A stretch of 64,000 nt of DNA. It comes from Hyphomicrobiales bacterium (lineage in GTDB: Bacteria; Pseudomonadota; Alphaproteobacteria; Rhizobiales; Xanthobacteraceae). Below are positions 20,121 through 28,898 of the stretch, piece by piece. Made by a program: the position numbers and the translations under genes. Each line of letters opens with the position of its first letter. The first letter of the stretch is position 1. A model generated the notes under the pieces. The model saw nothing but the letters and a program-made list of their open reading frames with translations. It made no database searches and was not told the origin of the DNA. The stretch spans positions 62,001-126,000 of the forward strand of contig JADJPN010000001.1 in NCBI GenBank assembly GCA_016713235.1. Direction: 5' to 3'.

Positions 20121-21271
20121 TTTCGCCAAGGGTTCGGTTTATGCGAACCGGACGAAAAGCCCACCTGCGAGGCAGGCGCAGGCTGCGGCTGCTCCCACGG
20201 GCCGGGCCGTGTTTGCGGCTCGCCTTGCGTGGCTTGATCCACCGAAGCGCCCTCGAAGCTGTCGGGCTCCGGTAACGCAATCGGTCCCGGATCGCGGCCG
20301 CCCGCTGTTTGCACCAGCGCCGCAATCCGCTTGTCGATCGCGGGATGCGTCGAAAACAGATCCGCAAAACCCGAATGCGGATTGTCGAAGCACATCTCCA
20401 TGACCGAGGAGGTCGCGCCGCTGATTTCTCCGCGATTCTCGATCTTGCGCAGCGCCATGATCATGGCATCAGGATTTTTCGTCAGTTCCACCGCACCGGC
20501 GTCGGCCAGATATTCGCGCGAGCGCGAGAGCGAGAAGCGGATCACGATCGAAAGAATCCAGGCGAGCGCGATGATCGCAAGTGCGATCAGGATCGCCATG
20601 ATCGCGCCGCCGCCGCCCTTGCGGTTGCTGGACGACGAACTCGAACTCCAAGTCCTGCCGCTGGCGCCCGATCTGAATATGCCGCGGAAGGTCAATTCGC
20701 CGATGAAGGAAATGATGCCGGCCATCACGACCGCGACCACGAGGAGCTTCACGTCGCCGTTGCGGATATGCGTCAACTCGTGCGCAAGCACGGCTTCGAT
20801 TTCCGCATCGTCGAGACGCTCGATCAGCCCGCGCGTGACGGCAATCGTATACTGCTTCTGGTTCAGGCCGGTCGCATAGGCGTTCAGCGCCGGGTCTTCG
20901 GTGATCTTCAGCTTCGGCATCGGAATGCCGCGCGAGATGCAGAGATTCTCGAGAAGATTGTAGAGCTTCGGCTCTTCCTGCCGGGTCACGCCATGGGCGC
21001 CGGTCTGGCCGTCGATCATCCACTGGTGAAACCGGTACGCAAAGAAAAGCCAGATCAGCGTGCCTACGGTCGCAAAAGGTACGGCGTAGCGAAGGTCGGA
21101 CCACGCCAGCAACAAGATCCAGTCGAGTGGCGCACCGTCCGTCGTGAATGCGCGGAAGATCAGCGCGCCTGCGAACGTCAGCAGATAGACGAGGAAGAAC
21201 AGCCCGCAGATCAGAAAGATCGAGCGGACCCGATTGGAGCGGATATGCGTGTAGAGCCCGTAGGCAGCCAT
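20117..21271 (-). CDS. htpX: M48 family zinc metallopeptidase, HtpX-like
   Basis: A 384-residue membrane protease. Two N-terminal hydrophobic segments (IFLICGLFFLVYLLTFAGAL and YAVPFATVGTLIWLFFAY) precede the zinc motif VLAHELTHIRNGD; a third Glu ligand is likely in SREYLADAGAV. A Ser-rich and Gly-rich stretch (SSSSSSNRKGGGG) splits the domain before another helix. The C-terminal 70 residues are Pro/Gln-rich. HtpX-type enzymes degrade damaged membrane proteins. lemA lies upstream on the same strand 68 bases away, a frequent pairing. Confidence 0.88.
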   Translation of the reverse strand: MAAYGLYTHIRSNRVRSIFLICGLFFLVYLLTFAGALIFRAFTTDGAPLDWILLLAWSDLRYAVPFATVGTLIWLFFAYRFHQWMIDGQTGAHGVTRQEEPKLYNLLENLCISRGIPMPKLKITEDPALNAYATGLNQKQYTIAVTRGLIERLDDAEIEAVLAHELTHIRNGDVKLLVVAVVMAGIISFIGELTFRGIFRSGASGRTWSSSSSSSNRKGGGGAIMAILIALAIIALAWILSIVIRFSLSRSREYLADAGAVELTKNPDAMIMALRKIENRGEISGATSSVMEMCFDNPHSGFADLFSTHPAIDKRIAALVQTAGGRDPGPIALPEPDSFEGASVDQATQGEPQTRPGPWEQPQPAPASQVGFSSGSHKPNPWRN

Positions 21272-21297
21272 CGTCCGCTTGTCTCCGGTAGGACGCG

Positions 21298-21319
21298 CGG
21301 CCCGGCGTCAGCCGGGCCG
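21298..21319. other. GC-rich hairpin between lemA and the M48 peptidase gene
   Basis: A perfect 9-bp stem (21298-21306 with 21311-21319) with a GTCA loop. On the minus strand, the direction of both genes, no T run follows, so it is better read as an intercistronic mRNA hairpin that may set the lemA to protease ratio than as a terminator. Confidence 0.5.
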
Positions 21320-21339
21320 TGATCCGTTTTTAATCGCGA

Positions 21340-21903
21340 TTAGAACTTCACGTTCGGAGCGACTTCGAGTTGCGGGCGAGCATCGCCCACATCGAAGAAT
21401 TCGCGGTGACGGAAGCCGAGCGCACCAGCGAACAGCGCCGCGGGCAGCTGCTCGATCGCAGTGTTGTATTCCTGAACCGCGTTGTTGAAGAAGCGGCGCG
21501 CAGCGGCGAGCTTGTTTTCGATATCGGAAAGCTCGGTCTGCAACTGCTGGAAGTTCGTGTTGGCCTTGAGATCCGGATAGGCCTCGGCAAGCGCGAACAA
21601 GCCGCCGAGCGCTTTGGTCAGCATGTTCTCCGCCTGCGCAGCCTGCGCCGGGCCCTTGGCCGCGATCGCGCTGTTACGCGCGGCGATCACCGCCTCCAGC
21701 GTCGAGCGCTCGTGCGTTGCATAACCCTTGACCGTCTCGACAAGGTTCGGAATCAGGTCGTGCCGCTGCTTGAGCTGCACGTCTACATCGGCATAGGCCT
21801 GATTGGCGCGCTGCCGGAGTGCGACCAGGCCGTTGTAGACGAAGATAATATAAAGAACGAGCACGCCGACGATGCCGAGCGTGACCATTAAGCCGGTGGA
21901 CAT
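21340..21903 (-). CDS. lemA: LemA family protein
   Basis: A 187-residue protein with one N-terminal membrane helix (LMVTLGIVGVLVLYIIFVYN) and the LemA core: NGLVALRQRANQAYADVDVQ, LKQRHDLIPNLVETVKGYA and RRFFNNAVQEYNTAIEQLP. LemA proteins have a helical-bundle domain of unclear role and are commonly encoded next to HtpX or TPM-domain proteins, as here. A GAGGGA site precedes ATG 21903. It is first in a two-gene minus-strand unit with the M48 peptidase. Confidence 0.93.
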   Translation of the reverse strand: MSTGLMVTLGIVGVLVLYIIFVYNGLVALRQRANQAYADVDVQLKQRHDLIPNLVETVKGYATHERSTLEAVIAARNSAIAAKGPAQAAQAENMLTKALGGLFALAEAYPDLKANTNFQQLQTELSDIENKLAAARRFFNNAVQEYNTAIEQLPAALFAGALGFRHREFFDVGDARPQLEVAPNVKF

Positions 21904-21979
21904 GCAGAACTCCCTCGAGGCGAATTGCCTAAGGTCAGCCTAGCGCAGATTCGAGCAAAAGTGCGAGGGCTCGGGACCG

Positions 21980-23771
21980 TTAGGCGGCCCGAACCTTATT
22001 ACTCGCGGGCGCCGGCGCGAGGCGGACGCAATTGCGGCCCGCGGCTTTTGCCGCATAAAGCGCCCGGTCGGCCCGCTCGATCAATTCTTCGACATCGCGG
22101 TCTTGCGCAGTGGTCGCCGCGCAGCCGATGCTCACCGTCACGCTAAGTTCTTTGCCGTCAAATGGAATCTGACTATTAGCGATCACGAGCCGGATGCGCT
22201 CGGCAAGCTCCTGGGCTTCAGGCTCGCTGACCTCACGCAGCAGCACGACGAACTCTTCGCCGCCGAAGCGGGCAACCTTATCGGTTTCGCGCAAGGTCTG
22301 GGCGATCAATTCGCTAACGCGACGGATTACTCCGTCACCCGCGGCATGGCCGTGTTCGTCGTTGACACGCTTGAAGTGATCGATGTCGACCACGAGTGTC
22401 GCGATCGCACGATTGTAGCGTTGGTAATAGCGCATGGCGTCGGCCGCAGCATTCATGAATGCGCGGCGATTCATCAGGTTGGTGAGCGGATCGGTTTCGG
22501 CAAGCTTGCGCAGGCTCGCGATATCGTTCGCAAATTTCCTCGCGTCCTCCGCGGCTTTCTCCTCCGCCTCAAGCGTCAACCGCTCGACAAACCCGATACG
22601 GAGCAGCAGCGAACGCAGCGACGTAGAAAGATGAATTACTTCAGCCGAGCCACGCAGCCGTGGCAGGCTGGTGATGCCGTTGTCGCGGCCGATGCGATCG
22701 GCCGCTTTGGTCAATTCGTGAATAGGGCCGGAAACACGCTTCGCAATCACGCCAGCGAGCAGAATTCCGAGAATAGCGATGCCCGTCCCGATGCCGACAA
22801 TGCTCCAGAACATCTGGCGTGTCGCAGCAAAGGCGACTTCGGTATTGCGACGGGCAACAATGCCCCAGCCCATGCCCGGAAAGTCGCGATGGCCATCCAT
22901 CGCCGCATAACCGGAGAGCACTTCCGTCGGTCCGCTACCGTCGATGAAAACGTCGTGTTTAGCCTTTCGCAGCGCTGCGACCTGTGCCGAACGATAGCGG
23001 GTGCGCAAATCCTTCGAGCCGAGCATGATTTCGCCACCGCGCGTCACCACGACGATCCGATCGCCGGTGCGCTCCATCGTTTTGCGGATTTCTTCGATCT
23101 CACGCCAGTGAATTGCGGCTACAAGCACGCCCGCGAGTTCGTCTCTGTTGTTGTAGACCGGGAACGCGAATTTCACGAAGGAAAGCGCGACATCCTTGCC
23201 GCTTGTAACTGCTTGCTCGATCGCTTCGAGATCGGGCGCGTCTTCGATTGCCGGGCCCTGCAAACCTTTCAGGAACCAGCCTTGTTCCAGGACGATCTCG
23301 TTCTCACGCAAACCGTCGGAAGCGACGACCACGACGCCTTCCGTGTTCACAAAAGCGAGCCAGGTGAAATCCGCGAAACTCGCATTGAGGCGATCGAAGG
23401 AAGGCCGAAGCTTTTGCGGGTCCGTCGAAACGGCAGAGCGGATGAGATCGAAATTCGTATACGACCGCACGCGATGAAAGACACCATGGAAATAGCGGTC
23501 CATCCGGTCAGACGCGGTTTCCGAGATCTGGACCATCTCGCGGCTGATGAGGCGGGTCGCCTCCTGGCGGACCGACATAAGCGGCCCCGAAAGCGATTGC
23601 GAGGGACACGAAAAGGCAAAGCGCGGCGGTTCCGAGCGCAATCTGCTCGCGAACCGTCAAACGGTCTTCGAAGGCCCAAATCCTTCCGCGCAGCCGTGCG
23701 AACAACTTCGCCCCCTGTTTCGCGGGCTTTTCCGCCCATCTCTCACGCACATTTCTACCGGAAAGCTGCAA
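21980..23771 (-). CDS. Membrane diguanylate cyclase with Cache and HAMP domains, one frame break
   Basis: Predicted c-di-GMP synthase. The N-terminal helix REQIALGTAALCLFVSLAIA is in one frame; from SVRQEATRLISREMVQISET onwards the frame changes. One extra base at about 23576 explains this. The following ~270 residues look like a periplasmic double-Cache sensor, then a second helix (FWSIVGIGTGIAILGILLAG), a HAMP segment (RVSGPIHELTKAADRIG), and a GGDEF domain with an intact FGGEEF active site and DPLTNLMNRRAF. The usual RxxD inhibitory site is not obvious. The start (TTG 23771 or GTG 23750) is uncertain. Signal and target unknown. Confidence 0.85.
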
Positions 23772-23954
23772 GCATCCCGTTACGCCTGCTCCTAAAATTG
23801 GAGAAACTGGAAAATACGCGATTAACCAATGGAAGCGTTGCGCGCTCGCGGGTTTGTGATTTGGATCTGCGCGTAAATGCTGGCGCCGGGGTATTCACGC
23901 GCTATCCAGTAACCCACGATTAGCCATGCCACGAACGGGAGACGGGAGATATTC

Positions 23955-24353
23955 ATGAACAGGAGATCTTTTGGCGTCCTGGCGCTGGCCGCGTTCGCAG
24001 TTCCCTTTTCCGCGCGTTTCGCCACAGCCACGCCGTTCACGGAATATCAGCCGGATAGCTTCGTGAAGCTGCTCGCTGCAGGCAATCCGGTGATTGTGCA
24101 TGTGCATGCGGACTGGTGCTCGGTTTGCCGCGCGCAGATACCGATCATGGAGCGGGTGCTTGCCGGTCCTGCATATAAGAACGTGCGGACGGTGCGCGTA
24201 AATTTCGACCGCGAGAAGCGGTTTCTCGCGGACTACAAAGTCGTCCGCCAATCCACGATTCTCATTTTCAAGGGCGGCAAGGAAGTCACCCGCCTGTCCT
24301 ACGATTCCGACCCCGCCCGCATCGAGCAAACGCTTGCGCGTGCAATATCATAA
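23955..24353 (+). CDS. Secreted thioredoxin-like protein 1 of a Trx-Trx-CcdA operon
   Basis: A 132-residue protein with a signal peptide (NRRSFGVLALAAFAVPFSAR) and a thioredoxin fold. The redox site is HADWCSVCRAQIP. The usual cis-proline opposite the active site is replaced: VVRQSTILIFKGGKEV has Gln-Ser-Thr there. A good GGAG precedes ATG 23955. The stop overlaps a possible start of the second thioredoxin gene, and a CcdA-like electron carrier follows, so reducing power is probably passed from the cytoplasm to this periplasmic protein. The end substrate is unknown. Confidence 0.85.
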   Translation: MNRRSFGVLALAAFAVPFSARFATATPFTEYQPDSFVKLLAAGNPVIVHVHADWCSVCRAQIPIMERVLAGPAYKNVRTVRVNFDREKRFLADYKVVRQSTILIFKGGKEVTRLSYDSDPARIEQTLARAIS

Positions 24354-24364
24354 TGAGGAACATC

Positions 24365-24763
24365 ATGCGCCGTCTTCTTGCAGTCGCCGCCGCGCTCATC
24401 GCGGTTACCTACTCGACCTTCGCCGCCGCGGAGTTCGTCACCTTCGAGAAAGCGAAGTTCGATGCGTTGATGAAATCCAATGCTCCGGTCGTGGTGCATA
24501 CACATGAATGGTGGTGCTCGACCTGCCGCGCACAAGCGAAAGTGCTGGAAGATCTGCAAAAAGATTCCAAATTTTCCAAAGTGACGATGCTACGCGCGAG
24601 CACGAGTGCCGACCGCGAGACGCTGGCCCCGATGAAGGTAACTACCCGTAGCATCATCCTCGTCTTCGCAGGCGGTAAGGAAATCGGCCGGCTCGACTGG
24701 GTGACGGATGCCGCGCAAATCCGTGCGCTTGTCGAGAAAGCGGCGGCACAGGCCGGCGGATGA
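24365..24763 (+). CDS. Secreted thioredoxin-like protein 2 of a Trx-Trx-CcdA operon
   Basis: Also 132 residues, with signal peptide (MRRLLAVAAALIAVTYSTF), active site HEWWCSTCRAQAK and VTTRSIILVFAGGKEIGRLD, where Arg-Ser occupies the cis-proline position. ATG 24365 is chosen because GAGGA lies five bases before it; ATG 24353 overlaps the previous stop. It resembles its upstream neighbour in length, order of motifs and the FKGGKEV/FAGGKEI block, consistent with an old tandem duplication. Its 3' end overlaps the ccdA-like start by four bases. Confidence 0.85.
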   Translation: MRRLLAVAAALIAVTYSTFAAAEFVTFEKAKFDALMKSNAPVVVHTHEWWCSTCRAQAKVLEDLQKDSKFSKVTMLRASTSADRETLAPMKVTTRSIILVFAGGKEIGRLDWVTDAAQIRALVEKAAAQAGG

Positions 24764-25473
24764 CCGCGCTTTTCCTCGCCTTCTTTGCGGGAACGCTCAC
24801 GGTCATCAATCCGTGCATTCTGCCGCTCTTGCCGATCGTGGTCGCGGCGGCTTTTGCGAACGGGAAACTGGGAACGGCGGCGCTTCTGCTCGGCCTCGTT
24901 GCCGGTTTTGCGACCCTTGGCGTGATCGTGAATGCGACGGGCGCATTGTTCGGCGTCAGCGAAACGGTCTTGCGTAATGTCGTCGCGGTTTTGCTTCTAT
25001 TGTTTGCGGCGGTGTTGCTGATCCCGGCGCTGGAGCGCCGGTTCTCGAACATGGTCGCCCCGGTCGGTGCCGCGGGCGCCAATCTCGCGGCCCGCGCGGG
25101 CAATTACGGCATCGCAGGGCAGTTCGCAGTCGGCATTCTTCTCGGCGCGGTCTGGGCCCCGTGCTCGGGACCTTCGGTCGGTGCCGCGCTTTCGCTCGCC
25201 GTGGAAGCAGGCGGTTATCTTGCGGCAGCCGCGCGGATGACGGCGTTCGCACTCGGAGCCGCGCTCGTTCTGTTCCTCGTTGCGATCGGCGCTCGCTCGC
25301 TCGCAACGCGCGGTGGCGGAGTCGTGAAGGTCGCACCCTTTGCCAAGAAGATCGCGGGCGGCGCGTTTCTGCTCGTCGCGGTGCTGATGCTTTCGGGTCT
25401 CGACAAGCGCGTAGAAGCCGGGCTGCTCGATCTCATGCCCGACTGGCTCGTCGCTTTCACGACGAAATATTAG
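24760..25473 (+). CDS. CcdA/DsbD-type membrane electron carrier
   Basis: A 237-residue protein with about six transmembrane helices. The two redox cysteines of the family are present: TVINPCILPLLPIV near residue 19 and AVWAPCSGPSVGAA near residue 130. CcdA-type proteins carry electrons from cytoplasmic thioredoxin to periplasmic thiol proteins. The ATGA overlap with the second thioredoxin gene makes translational coupling very likely. The genes needed for cytochrome c assembly are not nearby, so the recipient is probably one or both of the upstream secreted thioredoxins. Confidence 0.88.
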   Translation: MTALFLAFFAGTLTVINPCILPLLPIVVAAAFANGKLGTAALLLGLVAGFATLGVIVNATGALFGVSETVLRNVVAVLLLLFAAVLLIPALERRFSNMVAPVGAAGANLAARAGNYGIAGQFAVGILLGAVWAPCSGPSVGAALSLAVEAGGYLAAAARMTAFALGAALVLFLVAIGARSLATRGGGVVKVAPFAKKIAGGAFLLVAVLMLSGLDKRVEAGLLDLMPDWLVAFTTKY

Positions 25474-25481
25474 AAAAGAGA

Positions 25482-25507
25482 ACGGGAGCCGCCTTCGCAA
25501 CTCCCGT
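25482..25507. terminator. Possible terminator hairpin after the ccdA-like gene
   Basis: A 7-bp stem (25482-25488 with 25501-25507) with a 12-base loop lies 8 bases after the stop. The T tract is poor on the + strand; on the minus strand the trailing sequence is T-rich, so it may serve the opposing gene. Confidence 0.35.
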
Positions 25508-25617
25508 AAATCTTCTACCGCTCAGCGTGCTTCGGAGCCAGCGCGGAAGCCGGCGTGAAGGTGAGCGCGGCAACGCGAACGGAGGAACTCGTTGCGCATG
25601 GAACCGCGAAACAGCGG

Positions 25618-26217
25618 CTAGCGATACTTTTTGATGCCGAACAACTGGAGGAACGGATTGTCGGATTGCGGCTCCGGGGCGCGGCGGCGAACGGCCTGTT
25701 GCTGCCGCGGAGGCCGCTGACGGGTTTGACGGGGTTGCGCGGGCGGCTCCTTCGCTTGCGGCGAGGGAGGAATCGCGGAAGTCGTTTCCGGCTCGGGAGC
25801 GGGAACTTCCGGTTGCTGCACGACCGCGGCTTGCGGCTCTTCGACCGGCGGGGCTGGCGCGATCACGCGAAGCGTTTTCACGGCTTTCTTTTCGTCTTCC
25901 GGCGCTTTTTCGGGTTCGGGCGTTTTCTCGTGAATCGAAGTGGACTGCTCGAGCTCCGGCTGCGGCGCGGGGGCTTGCATTTCGGTCTGCTGCGCGGCGG
26001 GCGCTGACGGACCCAGCTTGCTTGCGATCGGCTCCTGCGGCGTGCGGGCCATCAGCAACACCCCAATCGCGCCAAAGGCGCAGAGCAGGAGCGCCAGCGT
26101 GATGGCGGTCGCTGTCAGTACGATGCGAAGGCCGGCAAAGCGCGAGGATTTTCCATGCAATCGCTGCTCGCGCCGCACGCGCGAAAGAACGTCATCGGTT
26201 GCTTGAGCCCGGGCCAT
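25618..26217 (-). CDS. Membrane-anchored proline-rich protein, hypothetical
   Basis: A 199-residue protein. A basic N-terminus (about 30 residues) is followed by one helix (VLTATAITLALLLCAFGAIGV), then about 130 residues rich in Pro, Glu, Gln and Ala (APAPQPELEQ, PEPEKAPEDEKK, QARQ-type repeats), ending in SDNPFLQLFGIKKYR. The layout recalls TonB-like or periplasm-spanning linkers, but no TonB C-terminal domain is seen. It stands alone between ccdA and phaZ. Function is not assigned. Confidence 0.65.
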   Translation of the reverse strand: MARAQATDDVLSRVRREQRLHGKSSRFAGLRIVLTATAITLALLLCAFGAIGVLLMARTPQEPIASKLGPSAPAAQQTEMQAPAPQPELEQSTSIHEKTPEPEKAPEDEKKAVKTLRVIAPAPPVEEPQAAVVQQPEVPAPEPETTSAIPPSPQAKEPPAQPRQTRQRPPRQQQAVRRRAPEPQSDNPFLQLFGIKKYR

Positions 26218-26274
26218 GGGCTGCGAATCTATCTGAGTCGCGAATCCTTCGCGCAGCCGGACGAAAATTTAATG

Positions 26275-27501
26275 TTATTCGGCGGCGAGGATCGTATTCC
26301 GGACTACCGGATAAATCTGCTGGTTCCATTTTTTCCCGGAGAAGACGCCGTAGTGGCCGACACCGGCCTGCATATGGTGGTGCTTGCGGTGAGGCCGGAT
26401 GCCGGAGCACAGATCCTGCGCCGCCAGAGTCTGGCCCATGGCGCAGATGTCGTCATTCTCGCCCTCGACCGTGAGCAGAGAAGTCCTGCGGATCGCCTCG
26501 GGCTCGACGAGATCGCCCTGGAACTTCAGTTCGCCCTTCGGCAGCCGGTACTCCTGGAAAATCCACTGCACCGTCTCGAGATAGAACTCGGCGGTGAGAT
26601 CGAGTACGGCGAAGTACTCGTCGTAGAAATCCTTGATCGCCTGCGCCTTCTCGAACTCGCCACGTGCGAGGTTCTGGTAGAGATCCATGTGTGCCTTCAC
26701 ATGGCGTTCCATGTTCATCGACATGAACGCGGAAAGCTGCACGAAGCCGGGATAAACATGACGGCCCGCGCCTTTATGCTGCGGCGGCACCACTGAAATC
26801 ATATTTTTCTCGAACCACTCGATGGACTTGCCGCTCGCAAGCTCATTCACCTTGGTCGGGTTGACGCGGCAATCGACCGGTCCGGCCATCAAAGTAAGAC
26901 TCTTCGGCTGCGCTTTCATGCCATTCTTCGCCATGACCGAAGTCGCAACCAGTGCCGCAACGCAAGGCTGACAAACCGCGACGACATGCGCGCCGGGGCC
27001 GATCGCCTGCATGAACTGAATCAAGTGGTCGATATATTCGTCGAAGCCGAAGCGGCCGGCTTCCAGCGGCATGTCGCGCGCGTTGTGCCAGTCCGTGACG
27101 TAGACATCGTGCTCCGACAAAAGCGTCTTCACGGTTTCACGAAGAAGCGTTGCGAAATGCCCGGAGAGCGGCGCCACCACGAGCACGCGCGGTTGCGCGC
27201 TTTCGATGTCTTTCTTGAAATGAAGCAGCGTGCCGAACGGCGTCTGCATCGCGGCTTGTTCGGTCACCGCAACTTCACGGTTGCCCACAGTCACGCGATC
27301 AATACCGAATGCTGGCCGCGCATGAGAAAGTTTCGCGCGCGACATCATTTCGAATCCGGCAGCGATTGCGCCGAACGGCGTGTTGCCGGCGTAGCCATTG
27401 AGGCCCGTTACGATGCCGCGAACATTGGCAAGCGCCTGCTCAGCAAATGAGCGGAACGGCTGCGTCAGATCAGACTGCGTCTGATATGCCGAATAAATCA
27501 T
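26275..27501 (-). CDS. phaZ: Intracellular polyhydroxyalkanoate depolymerase
   Basis: A 408-residue alpha/beta hydrolase of the PHA depolymerase family. The nucleophile is the Cys of the lipase-box-like AVCQPCVAALVATSVMA; VLVVAPLSGHFATLLRETVK and VYVTDWHNARDMPLEAGRF are family signatures, and the C-terminal catalytic His is likely in HMQAGVGHYGVFSGKKW. It mobilises stored polyhydroxybutyrate in the cytoplasm. ATG 27501 starts with IYSAYQTQSDLTQPFR. No PHA synthase gene is in the window; it seems to be a single-gene unit. Confidence 0.92.
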   Translation of the reverse strand: MIYSAYQTQSDLTQPFRSFAEQALANVRGIVTGLNGYAGNTPFGAIAAGFEMMSRAKLSHARPAFGIDRVTVGNREVAVTEQAAMQTPFGTLLHFKKDIESAQPRVLVVAPLSGHFATLLRETVKTLLSEHDVYVTDWHNARDMPLEAGRFGFDEYIDHLIQFMQAIGPGAHVVAVCQPCVAALVATSVMAKNGMKAQPKSLTLMAGPVDCRVNPTKVNELASGKSIEWFEKNMISVVPPQHKGAGRHVYPGFVQLSAFMSMNMERHVKAHMDLYQNLARGEFEKAQAIKDFYDEYFAVLDLTAEFYLETVQWIFQEYRLPKGELKFQGDLVEPEAIRRTSLLTVEGENDDICAMGQTLAAQDLCSGIRPHRKHHHMQAGVGHYGVFSGKKWNQQIYPVVRNTILAAE

Positions 27502-27635
27502 GCACTACTTAGCCCCGTTGCCCTGCCACTTGTGGCGCCGCAACAGGCTAGCGGATTCTGCGCTGCGGTGCGATAGTGAACTTCAGTCTAATGCTGTGGA
27601 CGGATATGGGTTCCGCTCCGCGAAAGCGAGGGGCT

Positions 27636-28292
27636 ATGGCCGGGCTGACGCTGACGATAGCGAGCAAGAATTACGGCTCATGGTCGCTGCGCAGCTGGCT
27701 CATGTGCAAGATCGCGGGCGTCGAGTTCGACGAGCAAAATGTTTCCGCCGACGATCCCGATTCACGCGCGGAATTGCTGTTGCTCTCGCCATCTTTTCTC
27801 GTGCCTTCGCTGCAAGACGGCGCGGTGAAGGTCTGGGATACGCTCGCGATTGCAGAGTATCTCAACGAGACCAAACCCGACGCCGGTTTGCTACCGAAAG
27901 ACCTCGCCGTGCGTGCGCATTGCCGCGCAATTGCCGGCGAGATGCATGCCGGATTTTCGAACCTGCGCTCGGCATTGCCGATGAACATCAAGGCGAGCTA
28001 TCCGGGATTCAAGGTCTGGCAGGGAGCGCAAGCCGACATCGAACGTGTCGCGCAAATCTGGCGCGAATGCATCGCGCAATATGGCGGACCGTATCTATTC
28101 GGGAAGTCGCTTACGCTTGGCGATGCGATGTATGCGCCGGTCTGCTCTCGCTTCACGACTTACAACGTGAAGCTTGACGAAGTTTGCGCCGCCTACTGCA
28201 AGACGATGCTGGCAACGCCCTTCATGCAGGAATGGATTGCCGCAGCGAAGAAAGAACCGGACGAGCTGGAAGAGCTAGACGTCGAATTCTGA
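27636..28292 (+). CDS. Glutathione S-transferase family protein
   Basis: A 218-residue protein with an N-terminal thioredoxin-like GST domain (LTLTIASKNYGSWSLRSWLM, then FLVPSLQDGAVKVWDTLAIAEYL, which includes the cis-Pro and the glutathione-binding region) and a helical C-terminal domain (FGKSLTLGDAMYAPVC). The SWSLR Ser is the likely catalytic residue. The start at ATG 27636 is chosen by homology; an upstream ATG in frame exists. It probably conjugates or removes glutathione in the cytoplasm. The substrate is unknown. Confidence 0.87.
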   Translation: MAGLTLTIASKNYGSWSLRSWLMCKIAGVEFDEQNVSADDPDSRAELLLLSPSFLVPSLQDGAVKVWDTLAIAEYLNETKPDAGLLPKDLAVRAHCRAIAGEMHAGFSNLRSALPMNIKASYPGFKVWQGAQADIERVAQIWRECIAQYGGPYLFGKSLTLGDAMYAPVCSRFTTYNVKLDEVCAAYCKTMLATPFMQEWIAAAKKEPDELEELDVEF

Positions 28293-28336
28293 CGCGCTAC
28301 TCTCCGGCATCGATTCACTGCTGCCGGTAAGTTCTC

Positions 28337-28792
28337 ATGCTCGCCCACGCTCGGCTGCCCATTCTCGCCCTCCTCGGCTGCATCTTTGCCAGCTCTGTCT
28401 CCGCGCAAGCCTGGAAAGGCGGCGACATCGCAGCTTCCGTTTCGAACCGGGCGAATACAAGCTCGCTCGTCATCGAGTGCATCTCGAGCGGCGCAATTTT
28501 CATGCGCGTTCAGTTCCGCGCCTATACCAACATCTGGATGAACGAGAGCGCCGTGCTGCGGATCGGCGCGAAATCGTTTCCGGTCGAAGTCGGCATCGGC
28601 AGCGAACATATGTATCTGCACAACCTGCCCAAGCTCGGTATTTCACCTGAGCTGATTGCCGCGCTCAAAAGCGGCGGTACGCTCGTCATGGAGGGCAAAG
28701 CTGTGCAGCGACTGCCGGAAGCGCAACGCACCTTCCCGCTCGATGGGGCCGCGAAGTTCATCGATGAAGTGCAGCGTGATTGCGGGAAATAA
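28337..28792 (+). CDS. Secreted hypothetical protein
   Basis: A 151-residue protein with a clear signal peptide (MLAHARLPILALLGCIFASS, cleavage near SAQA). The mature part has two cysteines far apart (VIECISSG and EVQRDCGK) that could form a disulfide, a beta-rich centre, and TLVMEGKAVQRLPEAQRTFP. The overall pattern of a small beta domain scoring an enzymatic property is like several periplasmic proteins of rhizobia, but I do not recognise a named family. It follows GST by 44 bases and may be co-transcribed. Confidence 0.7.
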   Translation: MLAHARLPILALLGCIFASSVSAQAWKGGDIAASVSNRANTSSLVIECISSGAIFMRVQFRAYTNIWMNESAVLRIGAKSFPVEVGIGSEHMYLHNLPKLGISPELIAALKSGGTLVMEGKAVQRLPEAQRTFPLDGAAKFIDEVQRDCGK

Positions 28793-28801
28793 CAAATAGT
28801 C

Positions 28802-28827
28802 GGGGAGGTACTACCGCGCACCTCCCC
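28802..28827 (+). terminator. Possible hairpin terminator after a secreted protein gene
   Basis: An 8-bp perfect stem (28802-28809 with 28820-28827) and a 10-base loop lie ten bases after the stop. There is no strong T tract, so it could instead be an mRNA-stabilising 3' hairpin. Confidence 0.4.
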
Positions 28828-28898
28828 CGCGACATCGTCCCTATTAGCCCTGGAGACCGACGCCGATCGCTCACTGCTTTTACGAACGCACAATTCTT

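Noticed and set aside
22103..23923. A 606-codon open frame antisense to the diguanylate cyclase
   Set aside because: It is rich in Arg, His and Asp with no domain pattern, and lies opposite a gene with clear Cache, HAMP and GGDEF sequence. Long antisense frames are common in GC-rich DNA.
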